A DNA stretch of 64,000 nucleotides from Dasyornis broadbenti (taxonomy: Eukaryota; Chordata; Aves; Passeriformes; Dasyornithidae), in assembly GCA_013397935.1 (NCBI GenBank), contig VZRN01001317.1, forward strand, positions 2,027,606 to 2,091,605. Reading direction: 5' to 3'. The position numbers and the translations under genes were made by a program. Shown one piece after another: positions 10,501 to 23,500 of the stretch (position 1 is its first letter; each line of letters begins with the position of its first letter). The notes under the pieces are model-generated. The model was given only the letters and a program-made list of their open reading frames with translations, was not told the origin of the DNA and made no database searches.

Positions 10501-13500
10501 GCCAGGAAATATTTGGCATTTTGCAGAATGTGGGGAGGTTGACATCATTGATGCTGACTTGTTTGGCACATGTAGCCATTGGGAAATATGGTTGACAAAT
10601 ATAATGGACTCCTAAAAGCAAAAGACTCAGAGAAGGAATGGTCTGCTCTTCTCCTTTGAGAAAATAATGTTTGGCAGAATGGACAGCAGTTAGTGGAAGG
10701 CACTACTGCTTATTTGCTGTCTAACATTTGCTTCTTTAAAGAAGTTTTCGCTATGTGTTCTCTCGCATTGTTTTTTTCACAGTGAAGCTCCTGTATAGTG
10801 CATGAAATCTGTGCAAGAGCTTAGCTCCCTGTGACCACAAGAGCAGGACCAAGCCGATTAATTCTGCTTATGCAAAATACTCTCACAGAACGAAGCTTTA
10901 ATTCAGGAAAATGTGTGAGTGGCTGGGTGAGACGTGGCTGTTTCCCCAAATCCACACTGCCCAGAAAGGTAATTACTCAAAGAACAGATGTTAGGCTACC
11001 AGTCACTATCTTTGATCCTGAAGCCGAGATACAGGAGAGGATAAGGAAAGAACACACATACGTAGTGAGAAAATTTTGTCAGCTATTATCAAAAGTACAG
11101 CAAACTGAAAAGCCCTTGGCAGAACAGGGGCTATTATGAGTTTCCATCTCTCAAGCTCTGTGTCTCAAGTGCTGTCCAGAGCACACGACAAGGCGCTTGC
11201 CCTTGCCCCAGGAATGCTCCTGGGAGGGGGTGGCTGCTGATGGACAGCCACAGAGCAGGGCACAGAGCAGCAGCAATGATAAACAGGGGCTACAGCTGTG
11301 CAGCCCAGCTGAGAATTCTCTCTGATCTGGTATAAATTGAGAATTCACAGGCAGATCTGAGTGGCAGAAGCACTTCTGGCTGCAGCTCTACCTGAGTGCG
11401 AGAGGAATTTGGGATTTCTGCAGGTACAATGGCGAGGAGTCCTCTCTAGTCCAGGCCAAAGATAAAGCCTCGTCTCCCCCCTGCAAACCTTGGGGGTTTG
11501 TGTCCATGGCAAATTGAGTATGAGTCAACACAGTGCCCCGGCAGCCAGAAGAATTCATAGTGCTATGATTCTGTGTAGTTTCCCTGCAGGAAGGCAGGAC
11601 GGCTAACTTCCCTGGGCTCTTAGGAGACACCCCACAGCCCTGTGATCTTTTGTGCCTGCCTCTTCTTGTATGACTCTCTGCTCATGCATCTTCCTTTCAT
11701 TATCCAAGAATCATTAGCCTCTTGTGCTATAGAAATTCAGTCCTGCCAAGTACCAGGAAAGGTACCCATGCGACAGAGAAGCCTGCAAGCAAACCAGCTA
11801 TATAATGTTAAAATAAGCTACCTCTTCCTCCAAAAGCAATATAGGGAAGAAAAATGAAAACACACAAAATTTAGAGAGGGATAGAGGGATGAAAGCAGCT
11901 CGTATTCACTTGAAATAATTTCATATTAATATGAATGGGATCATAATTTTCAGATTTTTCAGGTTGCCTTTTGTTTGATTTGAGATAATGAAACAGAATC
12001 TGCTGCATGGAAATATCACAGAAATATCTTGGAAGTCTGGTAAATAAAAAAGATTTCTGCAATAGCAATAGCAAAGGAAAACATTTAACTGAATCTTTTT
12101 AAAGCCTAACTCCTTTCCTTTGGGTTTTGCAAGCTGTAAGAGTTTTCTGGGGTGTGCTGCTCTCAGTCTGTTAAGGACCACATGACTAAATTCACCTAAC
12201 AAAAACATAGAAAGTGAAGATGGTTCAGTTACAATGCAATTTAAATTTTGTTTTCATATGGTTACCAAGCTTTCAGCTACACTTCTTTTAATAACAATCA
12301 GAGAAGCCTCATTCCTAACAAGTAGTACTTTCCTATAAAGGGAACTGGACACATTTGGGGACCAAAGCAGAAGTTAAAGATGCAGGGTTGTTTCTTCTCT
12401 GTAGAAATTATTTATTACATATTTTTTTCACTTCTTCAAGCAACAGAACGAAATTTCACTCTCCTCTGGGAGTGGTGGAGACAAAATATTTAAAAATGAT
12501 TGAAGGGGCCAAAGTGTGTTCATATGTTGCTTTACAGCAGTGAACTTCACTGGAAATCGCAACTGTTGCCTCGGGCTGGGTTTCTGATCATCACACAGTG
12601 AACAGCTGGGTCCCAGAGCCCTTGGGTGCCTGTGTCCTCAGGCAGACCTGCCGGACTGGATATGAGAGGGAAGTTGGGTGTTGCCAGTCCACAGGGCCTC
12701 TCAGGAACAGCGCTAAGCACAGACCTGTGCTGTGCTGTCCGTGTAGATTTTTCTGAATTTCTTCATGTGAAAAGGTGCAGGCAGCAAGTGCTTTGCACAG
12801 CCAGGCTGAAGCACAGTGAGACATTTCCTTTTCAGCAGAGAGGTGGCTTCCACTTCCCGGGCACCAGCTGGAGAAAGCATTAACTTAACTCCCTTTAGGA
12901 GCCCTCTAGACACCTGTGGGATTAGTTCAAAGGAGTGAGAGTTCAATGGCGTGACAAAGAATTACATGCCCATGCCCATGGCGAAACCATTTTGACAGAG
13001 CTGAAATGTGGAAATAAAATGCAATGCATTAAGATCCTTATATAGGGCTCCCACTGGCAGACTTGTCTGGTGCCAGCCCACGAATCTGAATGGGAAGAAT
13101 TCAGATTCCTCCTATCCTTCCCCTTTCCAAAATATATAGAAAAGGACCTATGTAAGATGTATAGGAAAGAGCATTGTTCATACTGAGAAAGTGCAGGACT
13201 GGACTTTTCTTTGACCTGTGACAGACATGATGAAAACATGTCTCCTGATGGTACACCTGAGGCTCCCTTTTTGTCTGGCTGTGCTTAACTCAGCTTGAAC
13301 AGAAATTTGGGAATGGGCTATCATCTCTCCTCTACTTTCCAAAGAGGCAGGCATGAAACCTTCAAAATGGGGAAAATGCAGGAAAATATTATATAAATCC
13401 AGTGTCATGTAGCTCTCTTCCCCCGGGAAATCTTAGCTTTATTCCCTAAGTAAAATCATCACACATTTAACACAACTCACTGCATTTCCTCAAGAGGTAG

Positions 13501-14471
13501 AGGGCTGAAAAACCACAGAGCCCGAAGTACTTGCTGGCCCCTCCGCAGTAGTTCACTGTGCGGCAGAAAAATCTTCATTATGTCTGCTCAGAGTATATCA
13601 CTCCCCTGGCCTCCTATTCCTCTTCTAAACTGAGCATTAAATTCAGACTGATTTCATCAGCAAAAGAAGGAACAAAACAAGAAAAAAAAAAATCAGAAAT
13701 GTTACAACATGCTTAATTTAATTGGATTTTCTGTTCTGAATCAGGAGAATAAAAGAAACATTAGACAGAACATGCCCAAATGTTAAGGCAGCATGAACAG
13801 CACCATCTGTCACAATATTTCTCTAGTTGTTTTTAATCTCTTACATAGTTAAAATTATGTTTTCTTAGTGAGAGGCATTATTGTAGAACATTTATCTATT
13901 ATAAACAGACGCTAAAGTATTCATTATCCCCAGGATCCATTAGAAAGAATAAATGACTAGAAGAGAGGTAATTGTACACTCTTCATGCCCTGCACCACTC
14001 AATATTTGCTAGAAATGTTGGAATTGTCATATTAGATCCTACTTGAAGGTCTATGAGTTTGTAATCCTTCTTTCAGAGGTGGCCACCCCTGTGTATGTCG
14101 GGGGGATGATAATATGATAAAGTATCTTACAGAATATAAACTGGCTTAGAGGAAAAGATTCTTCTTAAACCCTAAATGATTACCAGTGACTGAGCTCAGA
14201 GAGAACACAGTATTTTACCCCTCTTTTGTTTCTGTAAGTGTGTAAACCTGTTTAAACCCCACTGAATTTTTGGCTCAAAGACCATAACTGGTCTGACCAT
14301 CATCACACTGGTGAAAGGGCTCCCAAGGGGCTTGAGAGGAGCACAGGCACCTCAGTGGCACTGACTCCTGCACTGGGAGCCACGTCCCCAGACAACTGCA
14401 GACATTTGTGGCCGAACAGTGAAAAGGAGCCTTCTCACATGAGTGCTCTGCAGACAGATTAGTGCAGACAT
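7571..14471. other. No gene recognised; long unique stretch
   Basis: About 6.9 kb without a recognisable exon or young repeat. Slightly GC-richer patches occur near 9150-9700, 11150-11640 and 12580-12880. A TATAAATT at about 11331 stands alone without other promoter features. Sequence near 13680-13990 is AT-rich and evenly mixed, the texture often seen in conserved noncoding DNA. Confidence 0.5.
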
Positions 14472-14540
14472 TCAGCTGGGGTGTATCAGCAGAGCTCCAC
14501 TGACGTCAGGGGCTTGTACCAACCGAGCATCTGATGTGCT
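14472..14540 (+). repeat. Degraded amniote interspersed repeat (family not named)
   Basis: The stretch beginning TTCAGCTGGGGTGTATCAGC and continuing through AGAGCTCCACTGACGTCAGG resembles a repeat motif that I recall as widespread in turtle, crocodile and bird DNA, with the order AGCTGGTGTAAATCAGC, then AGCTCCA, then TGACTTCAGTGG. Only about 70 bp are recognisable and the copy is diverged. The name and family cannot be given with certainty. A perfect TGACGTCA lies inside it at 14501-14508. Confidence 0.35.
14501..14508. promoter_or_regulatory. Perfect cAMP-response element palindrome (TGACGTCA)
   Basis: The eight bases are the full consensus site bound by CREB/ATF bZIP dimers. The motif includes a CpG in a CpG-poor window. 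It sits inside a degraded interspersed repeat whose remembered consensus has TGACTTCA at this place, so one substitution would have created the site. One perfect 8-mer is expected about once per 65 kb by chance, so function is unproven. Confidence 0.3.
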
Positions 14541-16185
14541 CTGTGCCCATGCACAGATTCAAATCTTGCATTCCTCTGTTGTGAAAATTATGGAAGGATA
14601 AAAAGCAAATAAAAAAGGCTTCTTGAGAGAAGTAGTGTGAAACACATAAAGAACAGTTTCTGTTAGTACAACTTGGTTAATTTCAGTCTCCTTAGCTCTT
14701 AACTTTTCTCTGCATTTTGTGTCAAATTCCTCATTTCTGTAGAGTCTGATTTTGCTTTCAGATCACTTAATGAAGATGCTTTTTGACAAACACACAAGCT
14801 AGGAAGCCAAATGTTAAAAACAATTTTATTTGAGCTGCACTTTAGTATATATATACCTCTAAAAAGCCTCTCTAGTAATCCTGGGCTGTTAATCCTCGCA
14901 AAACAGAGGATGAGAATACAGAGCAGCTGCCCCTGTGGCTCAGTGACCAGCTCTGCCTTGATTTGACATATGCTGGCCAGTCCAGGCAGTGGCAGTGCTG
15001 GCACAGCCCCTGTCCAAGGGAGTTAATTTCATCTCCTTCCTGGGCACTGCCATGCTCGTGGAAGGTGATGTGTCCCGGCAGGCTCCCGTGCCCGGGCACT
15101 CCCCTCGGTCTGTGGGCTGCCACTGCAGGGGGAAGAGTTCAGGCCCTGGGGGTGGGATGTTTAAGAATGCCAGATGCCTGATTATAAAATGCTACAATCT
15201 GATAGGCTGCCACAGTTCCAGTGTTGCCAAGTCTTGTGTTTTTATCATGAATCTCATAATATTTGATGTTGTACTCCAAGCTACAGCATCTGAATATTTG
15301 GGGTTGTTGTTAGACTGTTCACATTTATGCACTTTTTTTTAAGGTTACTTCATAGCTTCCTAGCTGTGAAGAAAAGCTCAGATTTGAGATGCTAAAGATA
15401 TAGTTATCATCTCCAGTTTTGTAAATACTTGCTACAGCCTATATGTAATTCCTGCATAAATACATTGCGGATGCTGTGAGGGATAAAACCCCTCCTCTGG
15501 TGGTGATTGCTGCATCTCTGTGGACAGCAATGGCAGCTGGGATGTGAGCTGGTTTGTGCTATGCTGAGTCATGCACCACGGCTGGCACAAAAAAGTTTAA
15601 AGTACCCCAATCCTCTGTAAAGTTGCTCAGTAGAAATTGGGCACAGGCTCAAACACCTGCTGTTGTAAATGGACAATGCTACAGAGATGGAAAAAAAAAT
15701 ATTGAGAATTCGACCTAACATATAAGAGGCATAAGAGGCACATCTCCCTTTAGACTTTAATACATTAAATAATAATTTTTTTCTCATAAATTTAAACACA
15801 ACATTTATGTGAAGTACTTTAATATACAGCTATGTGGAAAGACACATTTGGTAACTTGCCATCACATTCAGAAGTAGAAGGACAAAGAAAAGACACTTGA
15901 AGAAATGTCCTACATCTCAAGAAAGGCAAAGCAAAAACCAGGTGCAAAATAGCTGCTTTAAAAGATCCCTTCTCTGGACATTACGGAATTTAAAGGATCA
16001 GTCAAAAATGTCCTATAAGAATATCTGTATGCATTGGCAGCAGTCCCTAAAATATAAGTAACCAGAAAAGGATTTTTCTGAATCGTATACTTTGCTCCTT
16101 TTTTTCACAAATAGGTTATTTTTTGTTGACACCACGTCTCTTTTATAAGAAATTAATATGGTTTGCAAACACAACTAATGTGGTT
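14541..16185. other. No gene recognised; contains a small GC-rich patch
   Basis: The stretch 14930-15160 is clearly GC-richer than its surroundings and has about five CpG in 15055-15115 (TCCCGGCAGG, TGCCCGGGCA). It is too short to count as a CpG island. The rest is AT-leaning unique DNA, with no exon recognised. Confidence 0.5.
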
Positions 16186-16216
16186 AATGCTTATCCAATG
16201 TGAATGCTTATCCAAT
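16186..16216 (+). repeat. Two-copy direct repeat with CCAAT cores
   Basis: AATGCTTATCCAATGTG is followed immediately by AATGCTTATCCAAT, giving a 17-bp period and two copies. Each copy contains CCAAT. It could be a chance slippage duplication or a doubled factor-binding site. No promoter context is visible. Confidence 0.7.
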
Positions 16217-17419
16217 TACTGCCTGCAAAACAGTTATGTCACAAATAATCTGGAGAGCAAGACTGAAACCCTGACCATGCTGGAGTCAATGTAATTTTTG
16301 TGTGTGCTGAGTGAGGTCAGGATTTTCTTGGAAGCACTTTACAGTAGCAAAAATGACTGCAGCCAGGAAAGGAACAATAAAAGGGATGGGTTTCTGTTTT
16401 CAGGTAAGGGAAAACCACCAAATCCTCTTGGCAAACAAGTGGTCTTAAAATATAGAATAACAATAAAATTCAGAATTCCTTCATGTAAGCACCCTTTTAA
16501 AGTACACAATCAGCACTAAAAGACATCACTTACACTTCTACATTAATAACCTACTCAGAGATTTATGGGGGAATCTTACAGCATTGGGGACAGTGTCAGT
16601 CAACAGAACAGATGTTGAAAGCTGTAAGAGGCTTATATGGAGATTATATTCACAATGTGTTTCAGGAATACATGTATATTCTGTCTTCAAATTCTATTAG
16701 CTGATGAGTGTCCATCAGCTTACGGGCACTAAGACTCATCTTTGAGGCTCAGGCCACAGACCCTGCAGAGAAACAGAGCCAGGAAATGAGGAGGCTCCTG
16801 TACATCCCATAGCTTGGTGTCTGAACAAAAAGCTTCATTTAAAACATTTAAAGGAGAGAAACAGGGCACCTCCCTGCCTACTGCCGGCACATCACAAGAA
16901 TCTAGAAGAAATGCTGGCTGAAGACAAATGGAAACCTTACAGTGGCAAATAGAGCAATTTAATAGAGGCTCTTAACTGCTGTGGAAGGTCACCACGGGAG
17001 ATGTGAATTTTGAGCAGGGTGCAGTTTAAAAGGGCAGCAGTAGCGTGGCCCAGCAGCCACTGCTGAAGTCCCACTGCAAGGCAGAAGAGCAGAGCAACTA
17101 CTCTGAATATTAATAGCCCTGAAAATGAAGGAGTAGAAGAAACAGGAAAAAGGGAAGAAGCCAGGCAGTGATTTAGATGAAGTTTGAAAGGAGAAAAACA
17201 AGGGGTGAAGAATAAACTAGTGTCCATTGCCTCATAGTAAGTGCTGTGTTTTCCGTCTGCATCAGTTTGAAAAGCAGACCAAACCAGGGGTTGTGTTAAT
17301 TCATTATGCTTTTCCCTGCAGAAAGAAAACAATTTGTCAAATCATACCCTCACTACTTTATCATGGTTTGTCTCTCATTTCCCAGTTTGGTCTCATGCTG
17401 GAGTTTCACCTGGATGTAG
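16217..17419. other. No gene recognised; unique DNA
   Basis: No repeat family or exon recognised. Overlapping frames on the minus strand at 16937-17332 have no recognisable domains and ordinary chance length. Confidence 0.5.
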
Positions 17420-17552
17420 CCCCAAACAAAAAAACAAAAAAACAATAAACAACAACAACAACAACAAAAATAACAACAACAACAAAAAAAAAAAAAACCC
17501 CACAAAAAAACCCCCAAAAAACCAAAAAAAACAAAAAAACCAAACCAAACCA
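17420..17552 (+). repeat. Almost pure A/C low-complexity tract
   Basis: In 133 consecutive bases there is no G and only two T. The tract starts with C/A runs, continues as CAA trinucleotide repeats (five or so units, an interruption, then four more), then a run of about 14 A, and ends as alternating C runs and A runs with CCAAA units. The complementary strand is therefore G/T-only and gives a spurious Phe/Cys-rich reading frame. It probably arose by expansion of an A-rich seed. No transposon body was recognised immediately upstream. Confidence 0.85.
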
Positions 17553-20500
17553 GAAAATTTCCTTCCTTTAGAAGACTGGGCACGGTTTATTTAATGTATC
17601 CATCTATGTATTCATATAATGTATTAGCATTATATAAGCATCACCTTTCAATTCCACTGCTCCTATGTAGCCAGAATTGTCACTGTCTATACAGGGACTT
17701 TATAATGTCTTATAAAGGCTGTTAATTATAATAGCATAATATGCAGTACCTTGTGATAGGTACTATTTATTAAAAGACCTTAACTGCTTAGATTTTGTGA
17801 TTGAGTTATTATTCATGGTGGTAAATTGCAGACAGCTGCTGAAATAATAAATAGATCTGATTCATGTGATTCTCTTTTTTGAATCTCTTTTTTGCTTGTA
17901 TCTACCACTCAGCTTCTTATTCAGCTTTGGCTGATTTCTGTCTTGTTATCTTGAGCTACTAAAATTAGACATTGTTCTTGAATCCCATCAACACAATAGA
18001 CAGATGCAGACTTATGTTCATTAGCAGCAAAAATGTCTTGGGACAAAAGCTAATGAAAAGTTTTGTTGGTGTACTGAACATGCACATGAAGAATACTGAG
18101 ACCTGGGTGGTGTTAAACCATAGGGCTAGGCCTGAATACTTGGCCCCCACTGAATTTAGTCAGGCTCATTACACACTGAATACTTTAAAAAAAGACCTCA
18201 GCTCACAGCTGAAAAAACAGGACCAAACCAAGATATTACAATTGGTCAGATATAGCTTACTGGACATAATGAGCAGAGCAGGGAAAATATTTTAATTGTA
18301 GAAAATCAATTACAGGCAGCTAAATATCAGATTCAAGGTTGTTATATATATTTATCTGCCTAATTTTAGGAGAGGTTCTGTAGTGCTTTTCAAGGATAAA
18401 CCAAAATATTTCAATGCTTACTGAAAGATAATGCAAGAGCACTTCTTATGAGTAGCTAGTAGTTAGGTAGACAGGGCTCAAAGCAATAACCAGAGTTGTA
18501 AAAGCAAGGTAGAAATCTGTGAGTGGATTGACACAAGCTGTTGAGGAACATGAAAAGTAGGAGGACAGAGTTACTGAGTTAGCTGTAATAGTGAGTGAGC
18601 TGATGCATTCTGTAGGTCCTTAAAATGTGGATCCTCTACGTGATTTGTGTCCAAGTGCTGTTCAGGAAAGCATTGGAAGGAACTCATAGGTTACTTTGCA
18701 ACAGGCCAGTCCTTGCTGCGTTTTACAAAGTGATGTTTAGGGAGTTCTTATTGCACATACCTGACTGTTTTCTGAGTGAAAGGTTTCTTCTCTCACTTTA
18801 TGACATTTAAAAACCTCCTTACTTAGGAAATGTCTGCAGAAGATCAGGTGCTGTTTTTCCTTTGTGGAAAACAAAGTTGTTGCTAGTTGCACACACAGTT
18901 CTATTAACCCATACTTGTACTGTCCTCCCACTGAATTCCATTTCTGCTGAAGCAGAATGGTAACATCCTTTTAGGGTTTATGTTTAATGCACTTTCTGAA
19001 TTTCATGTTGATACAAGGCTTCAGCTGAGGCTTTTTCAGCCTATACTGAATTCATGAGGTAGAATGACAGTGCTTAAGGATGCTCTGAAGTCCATGGAAA
19101 AACATCCATTAACTTAATTGCTCCTGGTCTAAACCTTTAATGAAAATGGGAGGCCACATCAGGAACAGAGAAGGCACTGCTCTTTTGGTGTGTTTTCAAG
19201 CTTTCTGTATATTCAGTGCTGTGTCACTTAATGCTCTGTACAACGCAGGAATCTGCTGCTACGTTTAACGAGAGCTCCTGACCTCATTACACTTTGCACA
19301 TGGTGCCTTTCTCTTTGTGAGATCCCCCAGAACTTCATGAGATCTTGATAAGCTGAGTTATCTGCAATGAAGATAACAGCTCCTGAGGGCTCAGGCACTG
19401 TAACCTTTCCTCCAGCAGAGTGTCCTGCCCTGGTGCAGGCTCTGGGTCACCCAGCAGGGCAAGGGTTTGCCCCCCAGTCACAGCCAGCAGCTCTCCCTGG
19501 CCCCAGGTTACCTCTCCCACTCCAGCAAATCTTCAGCTGCTCACAGCAACTGCACAGCAATAAAATAGTTTGGTGCAGCAAGTGGGTGGACATTAATTCC
19601 ATGTGAAACTGAGTCGGGAACATAATTACTGTAGGCAGAATATAATTACTTGGAGTGGGATCTGGCTTGAGCTTTATGGGCTGAAGCTTTCAGTTAGAGA
19701 CAAGTACTGTTGAGATTAAAGAGCATAACCAGCCTGTGCTTTTGTTGTAGATTTCAGATGAAAGACGGTTAGCTCATGAGCTCTGAGCGCTGTGATGGGA
19801 CATTAGTTCATTCATCTGTCACCTGCAGGAGTGCTATTTCATGTTGCACTTTCTTGAACATTGCAGAGATGCTCAGTATTCTCTATAAGGCTGTGCCTTG
19901 GAAAGCTGTTCAGCCAGCCCCTGCACCTTTTTCTACTGAAGTTCATCCTGATCTTCTGCTTTCTGTTGTGCATCTCCCAGAAAGCTGGAGAGTCTTCAGA
20001 GATAATTTAAAACCATTATCCCAGGGTCTTCTGGTGTTTTTTAAAACTTACAAATTATTTTGTAGTACCTTGCTCAGCTGGCATGCAATAGATGTTTTAT
20101 GCTGGTCATTTAGTAATACATATTAATTCAAAATTGCAATTAAATAATTTTTAAATTTTAGATACCTTCAAAGGTTCTACAGTTCCAGTTTTAAGGTCTA
20201 GTATATCGATAATGTGTCATATTTTCTTCTAATTGCACTGCACTGACAGTTGTGCTGGTCACAAATACAGAACCAATTTCCATGTGAAAATTTTATAAAG
20301 AATTATTGAAGTTGAGCCTTTGTTTTTTGCATAGTGCTGAAGCATTCAATTACTCTCACCATGTTTGGGTTTTGGTACACCTACTATATGCACTTTCTGC
20401 ATAAGGAATGAAAAAAGATTGCAGGAAAGGCCCAAATTTTCTGGTCGTAAGGTACAGACACAGAATCTATGAAAGCTGGACTTGATGAAAAAATATGGGT

Positions 20501-23500
20501 ATGCAAAAGGCACGTGAAGCCTTTATGTTGGCATTTTGTAATGCTGAGTGACTGATTTCACATTCTTGGCATTTTTCTGATGTTGAATTTTTTATGAAAC
20601 TCTATATATATGCTTCTGAAAACATAGTAAATGTTTTGAAGATTAAAAGGTAATCCCCTCGCTCCAAAATCTTGCTGTCTAATTGGAAGCATGATTAAAC
20701 ACAAGTAACTGACAAGAGATATTTGGAAACCCACAAGATATGGCATTGGCTCTGGGAGATTGACGATGGCTCGTGTGGACTAATGGTTGCCAGTTGCAGC
20801 TGGGAAACCGATGCATGGAGAGGGGAGGAGAGCGCAATAGCTGGGAGGAACTGCAGACCTGCACTGGTGCCTCCCTAATCCCCCTGAAGTGCTTTATGCT
20901 CTTTTCCTCTTTTCTTGCTTAAAAGAGTCCCTTTTCTTTAGCCTAAGGAGCACAGGAAAGGGATTTTTCTGAGCGTGAAGTAAGATAATATTCCTTACAA
21001 TGAAGCAGCCTTTACAGGAAACATATTAGTTTACAGTGCAGTTGTCCATTAAACAACAGTTTCCTTGTCAACACTGATTGGAGTTTCTTTGTGTTGTGGG
21101 AAAATCAGTGACTTCAGGCCTGGAATCCTGTGTTGGGCAGGAGGAAAGAGGGAAAAGAGAGAGTGTTAAATCACAGTTGATATGATTTATGGCAATGTTT
21201 TTTCACATCATCATTATTTAACTGCTGTGACATTCAGTCCGTGAAAAAAATGTGTGGGTTTTAACACCTGAAGTCATGAACAGAAATGTGGCTGGGTTTA
21301 CTTTTTTTTCAAATTTTATTTTAAAGCAAGACCAACACTGACAGCACCTGGGAACAACAATGATTTTCTTAACCACGCAAAACATATAACAGAGGAAGCA
21401 GCTGTAGAAACATCCTTGAAAAAGGACAGAAATACAATGTAGGGCACTTTATCAGGGAAAAAGAAAGAAGTTCACTCTTATGCCTTCCATGTTCCTGATC
21501 TCTCTGTTCAAATTGCTAACAAGGGCGTTGAATGACTAAGGCCTGCACATTTCTGCCCATCTGTCTGCTAAAGTATATTAACTCATGTTTCATGAGCCAC
21601 CACACACTCAACAGATGGTAACGGCTCCCAATCACTTCTGATTTAATTCAGCTTTGGACTGATAACCCAGAGCTCCCATGAAACTTAAAGGGAATCTTTT
21701 GTTTGTTGAGCCAATAAAAGTACAAAGCCCTTGAATGTTACCAGTCCTCTGAACTGTTAACTGTCACAGACTGTTTCTACCAAACTTTCCATTTCTTTTT
21801 TTGGGAAAAGAAACACACTGACCCACATTATACTGCACTGATGGAGATTTGTAAGTGTCAGTGAAATTCTGTGGTCGATTCATTTTGGTACCTGGAGCAT
21901 CTTTCCCATGTCTGTGGGCATCAGGAACCTGTCCTGGGATATTTTCATCACCAGTGCCTCCTGTTCCCCTCCATAGCCAGATGCAAGAGTGTCAGAAGGC
22001 CCCTGCGGGGTTTCTGTGTGAAATGTGTGCCAGTGTCCTCAACATGGCTGAGGGCAGAGAAGTTCATGAAGTGAACCCCAAACTTTAGCCACTCCAGTAC
22101 CTTGCCAGGTCTGATTTTGGTGTCCACACTGGCACAGAACACCGTCACTAGCATATGTCTGGCTTATGCACTGACCCTAGTCCTTGGGAAAGGTTCACAT
22201 GGGCCATATTTCATACAAGAGACACATCAAGAAGCTTGTGGCACATTTCTATGGAATAGCACAGTTTGGCACTCATATGCCAGCTCTGGTCCGAGCACTG
22301 GGTGAATAAGGTTTTTGTTTCGGACCCAGTCTCACCTGTTGCAAGATATAGGAGACCTAAACAGTGATAACTGGAAATGAATTTGATATCCTTGGTAGAA
22401 ATCCAAATATTTAGTGAAGTTACCTGTGGGTCATTTTGTGGTAAACAAGATAAGAATTAAGTCTCTAAGATTAATATTCATAATGTCTGTGAAGTACTGA
22501 AACCTTAAAGATGAGAATGCAGTAGTTCCTCTTCGTTGTTTAAATTTCAAACTATTTTATCTCCTTCTTAAGGAAAAAAGACTGTATTGCAGTGAGCAAT
22601 ATCATCCTCACATTATTTCAAGAATCCCTCAATGATGTTTTGTGGTGTATTTGTGGGAGGAGCACGGAGGCCTCCTAGAGAAGTCATTGGGGCATGGTCA
22701 TGCTTAGCCCTGTTTGTCACTTTGGGCCATGGTTTTGGTTGTGGATTAAAGTTTCTCTGAGTTTATCATCTGCTTGTACCTCTGTGACAATGTTTTATAT
22801 TGTATAGGAGAAAAGCTTTGCCTGGACCTATTAGCTGTATCTATATTTTATGAAAATAGCACCCCTCTTCAAAACATTTTTATCTCTCCAAGAGCTTTTG
22901 CATTAATAAAATGCCAAGTATAAAGATTATTCAAATGCCTCAAGTAGCCCTTGATATTAAAAAGCTGTATTAGCAGGCAATTTTTTTTAAAAATACGTTT
23001 CCACGACTTATGGGCAACTTTAGCATTTCTGGTTTTCTTTAACAGTGAATTTCAGGGCAGCTGCTTGAGCTTCTGGGGATGTTGCCCTGAGTTCAGACAT
23101 TATTCTGTTTAATGGTAATTTTTGTTCCGCGTGAAGGAGTTCACTGCACTTCTTTACCTTCATTTTAACCCAAAATGCAGAACCCAAAAGCTCTGCATTC
23201 TTCACAAAACTGGATGAAAGATAATATTTTCCTTTGCTCAAAAGGGGTAGAAGATTAGTTGTACTGATTTTTTCATTACATTTAAAGTAAACCACAGTGT
23301 GATGCACACATGACTTTGCTTACTATCGCTGTGAGAAGTGTAGGGATGTTAATACTCACCATCTGCTACAACATGTGCATGGCAAAAGTAACTTGTTCGT
23401 AGTATCTTGCAAAAAAGAAAGAAAGAAACAGCTTTTTTTTTATGCTATTTTATAAAAATATATGTCTCAAAAGTATTAATAAATAAGTACAATTAAAATG

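Noticed and set aside
11555..11575. CATAGTGCTATGATTCTGTG resembling a CR1 3' terminal repeat
   Set aside because: No CR1 body (no CCTTCCAACCC or upstream landmarks) precedes it. Treated as chance.
14085..14130. GGGGGGATGATAATATGATA resembling the MIR tail region
   Set aside because: Only one short block is similar and the order of further landmarks is not visible. Too weak to annotate.
2221..16140. Exact 14-mer TGACACCACGTCTC at 2221-2234 and 16127-16140
   Set aside because: Flanks do not align, and several exact 14-mer pairs are expected by chance in a window of this size.
17353..17583. Minus-strand frame rich in Phe and Cys
   Set aside because: Produced by the G/T-only complement of the A/C tract. 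Low-complexity artefact.
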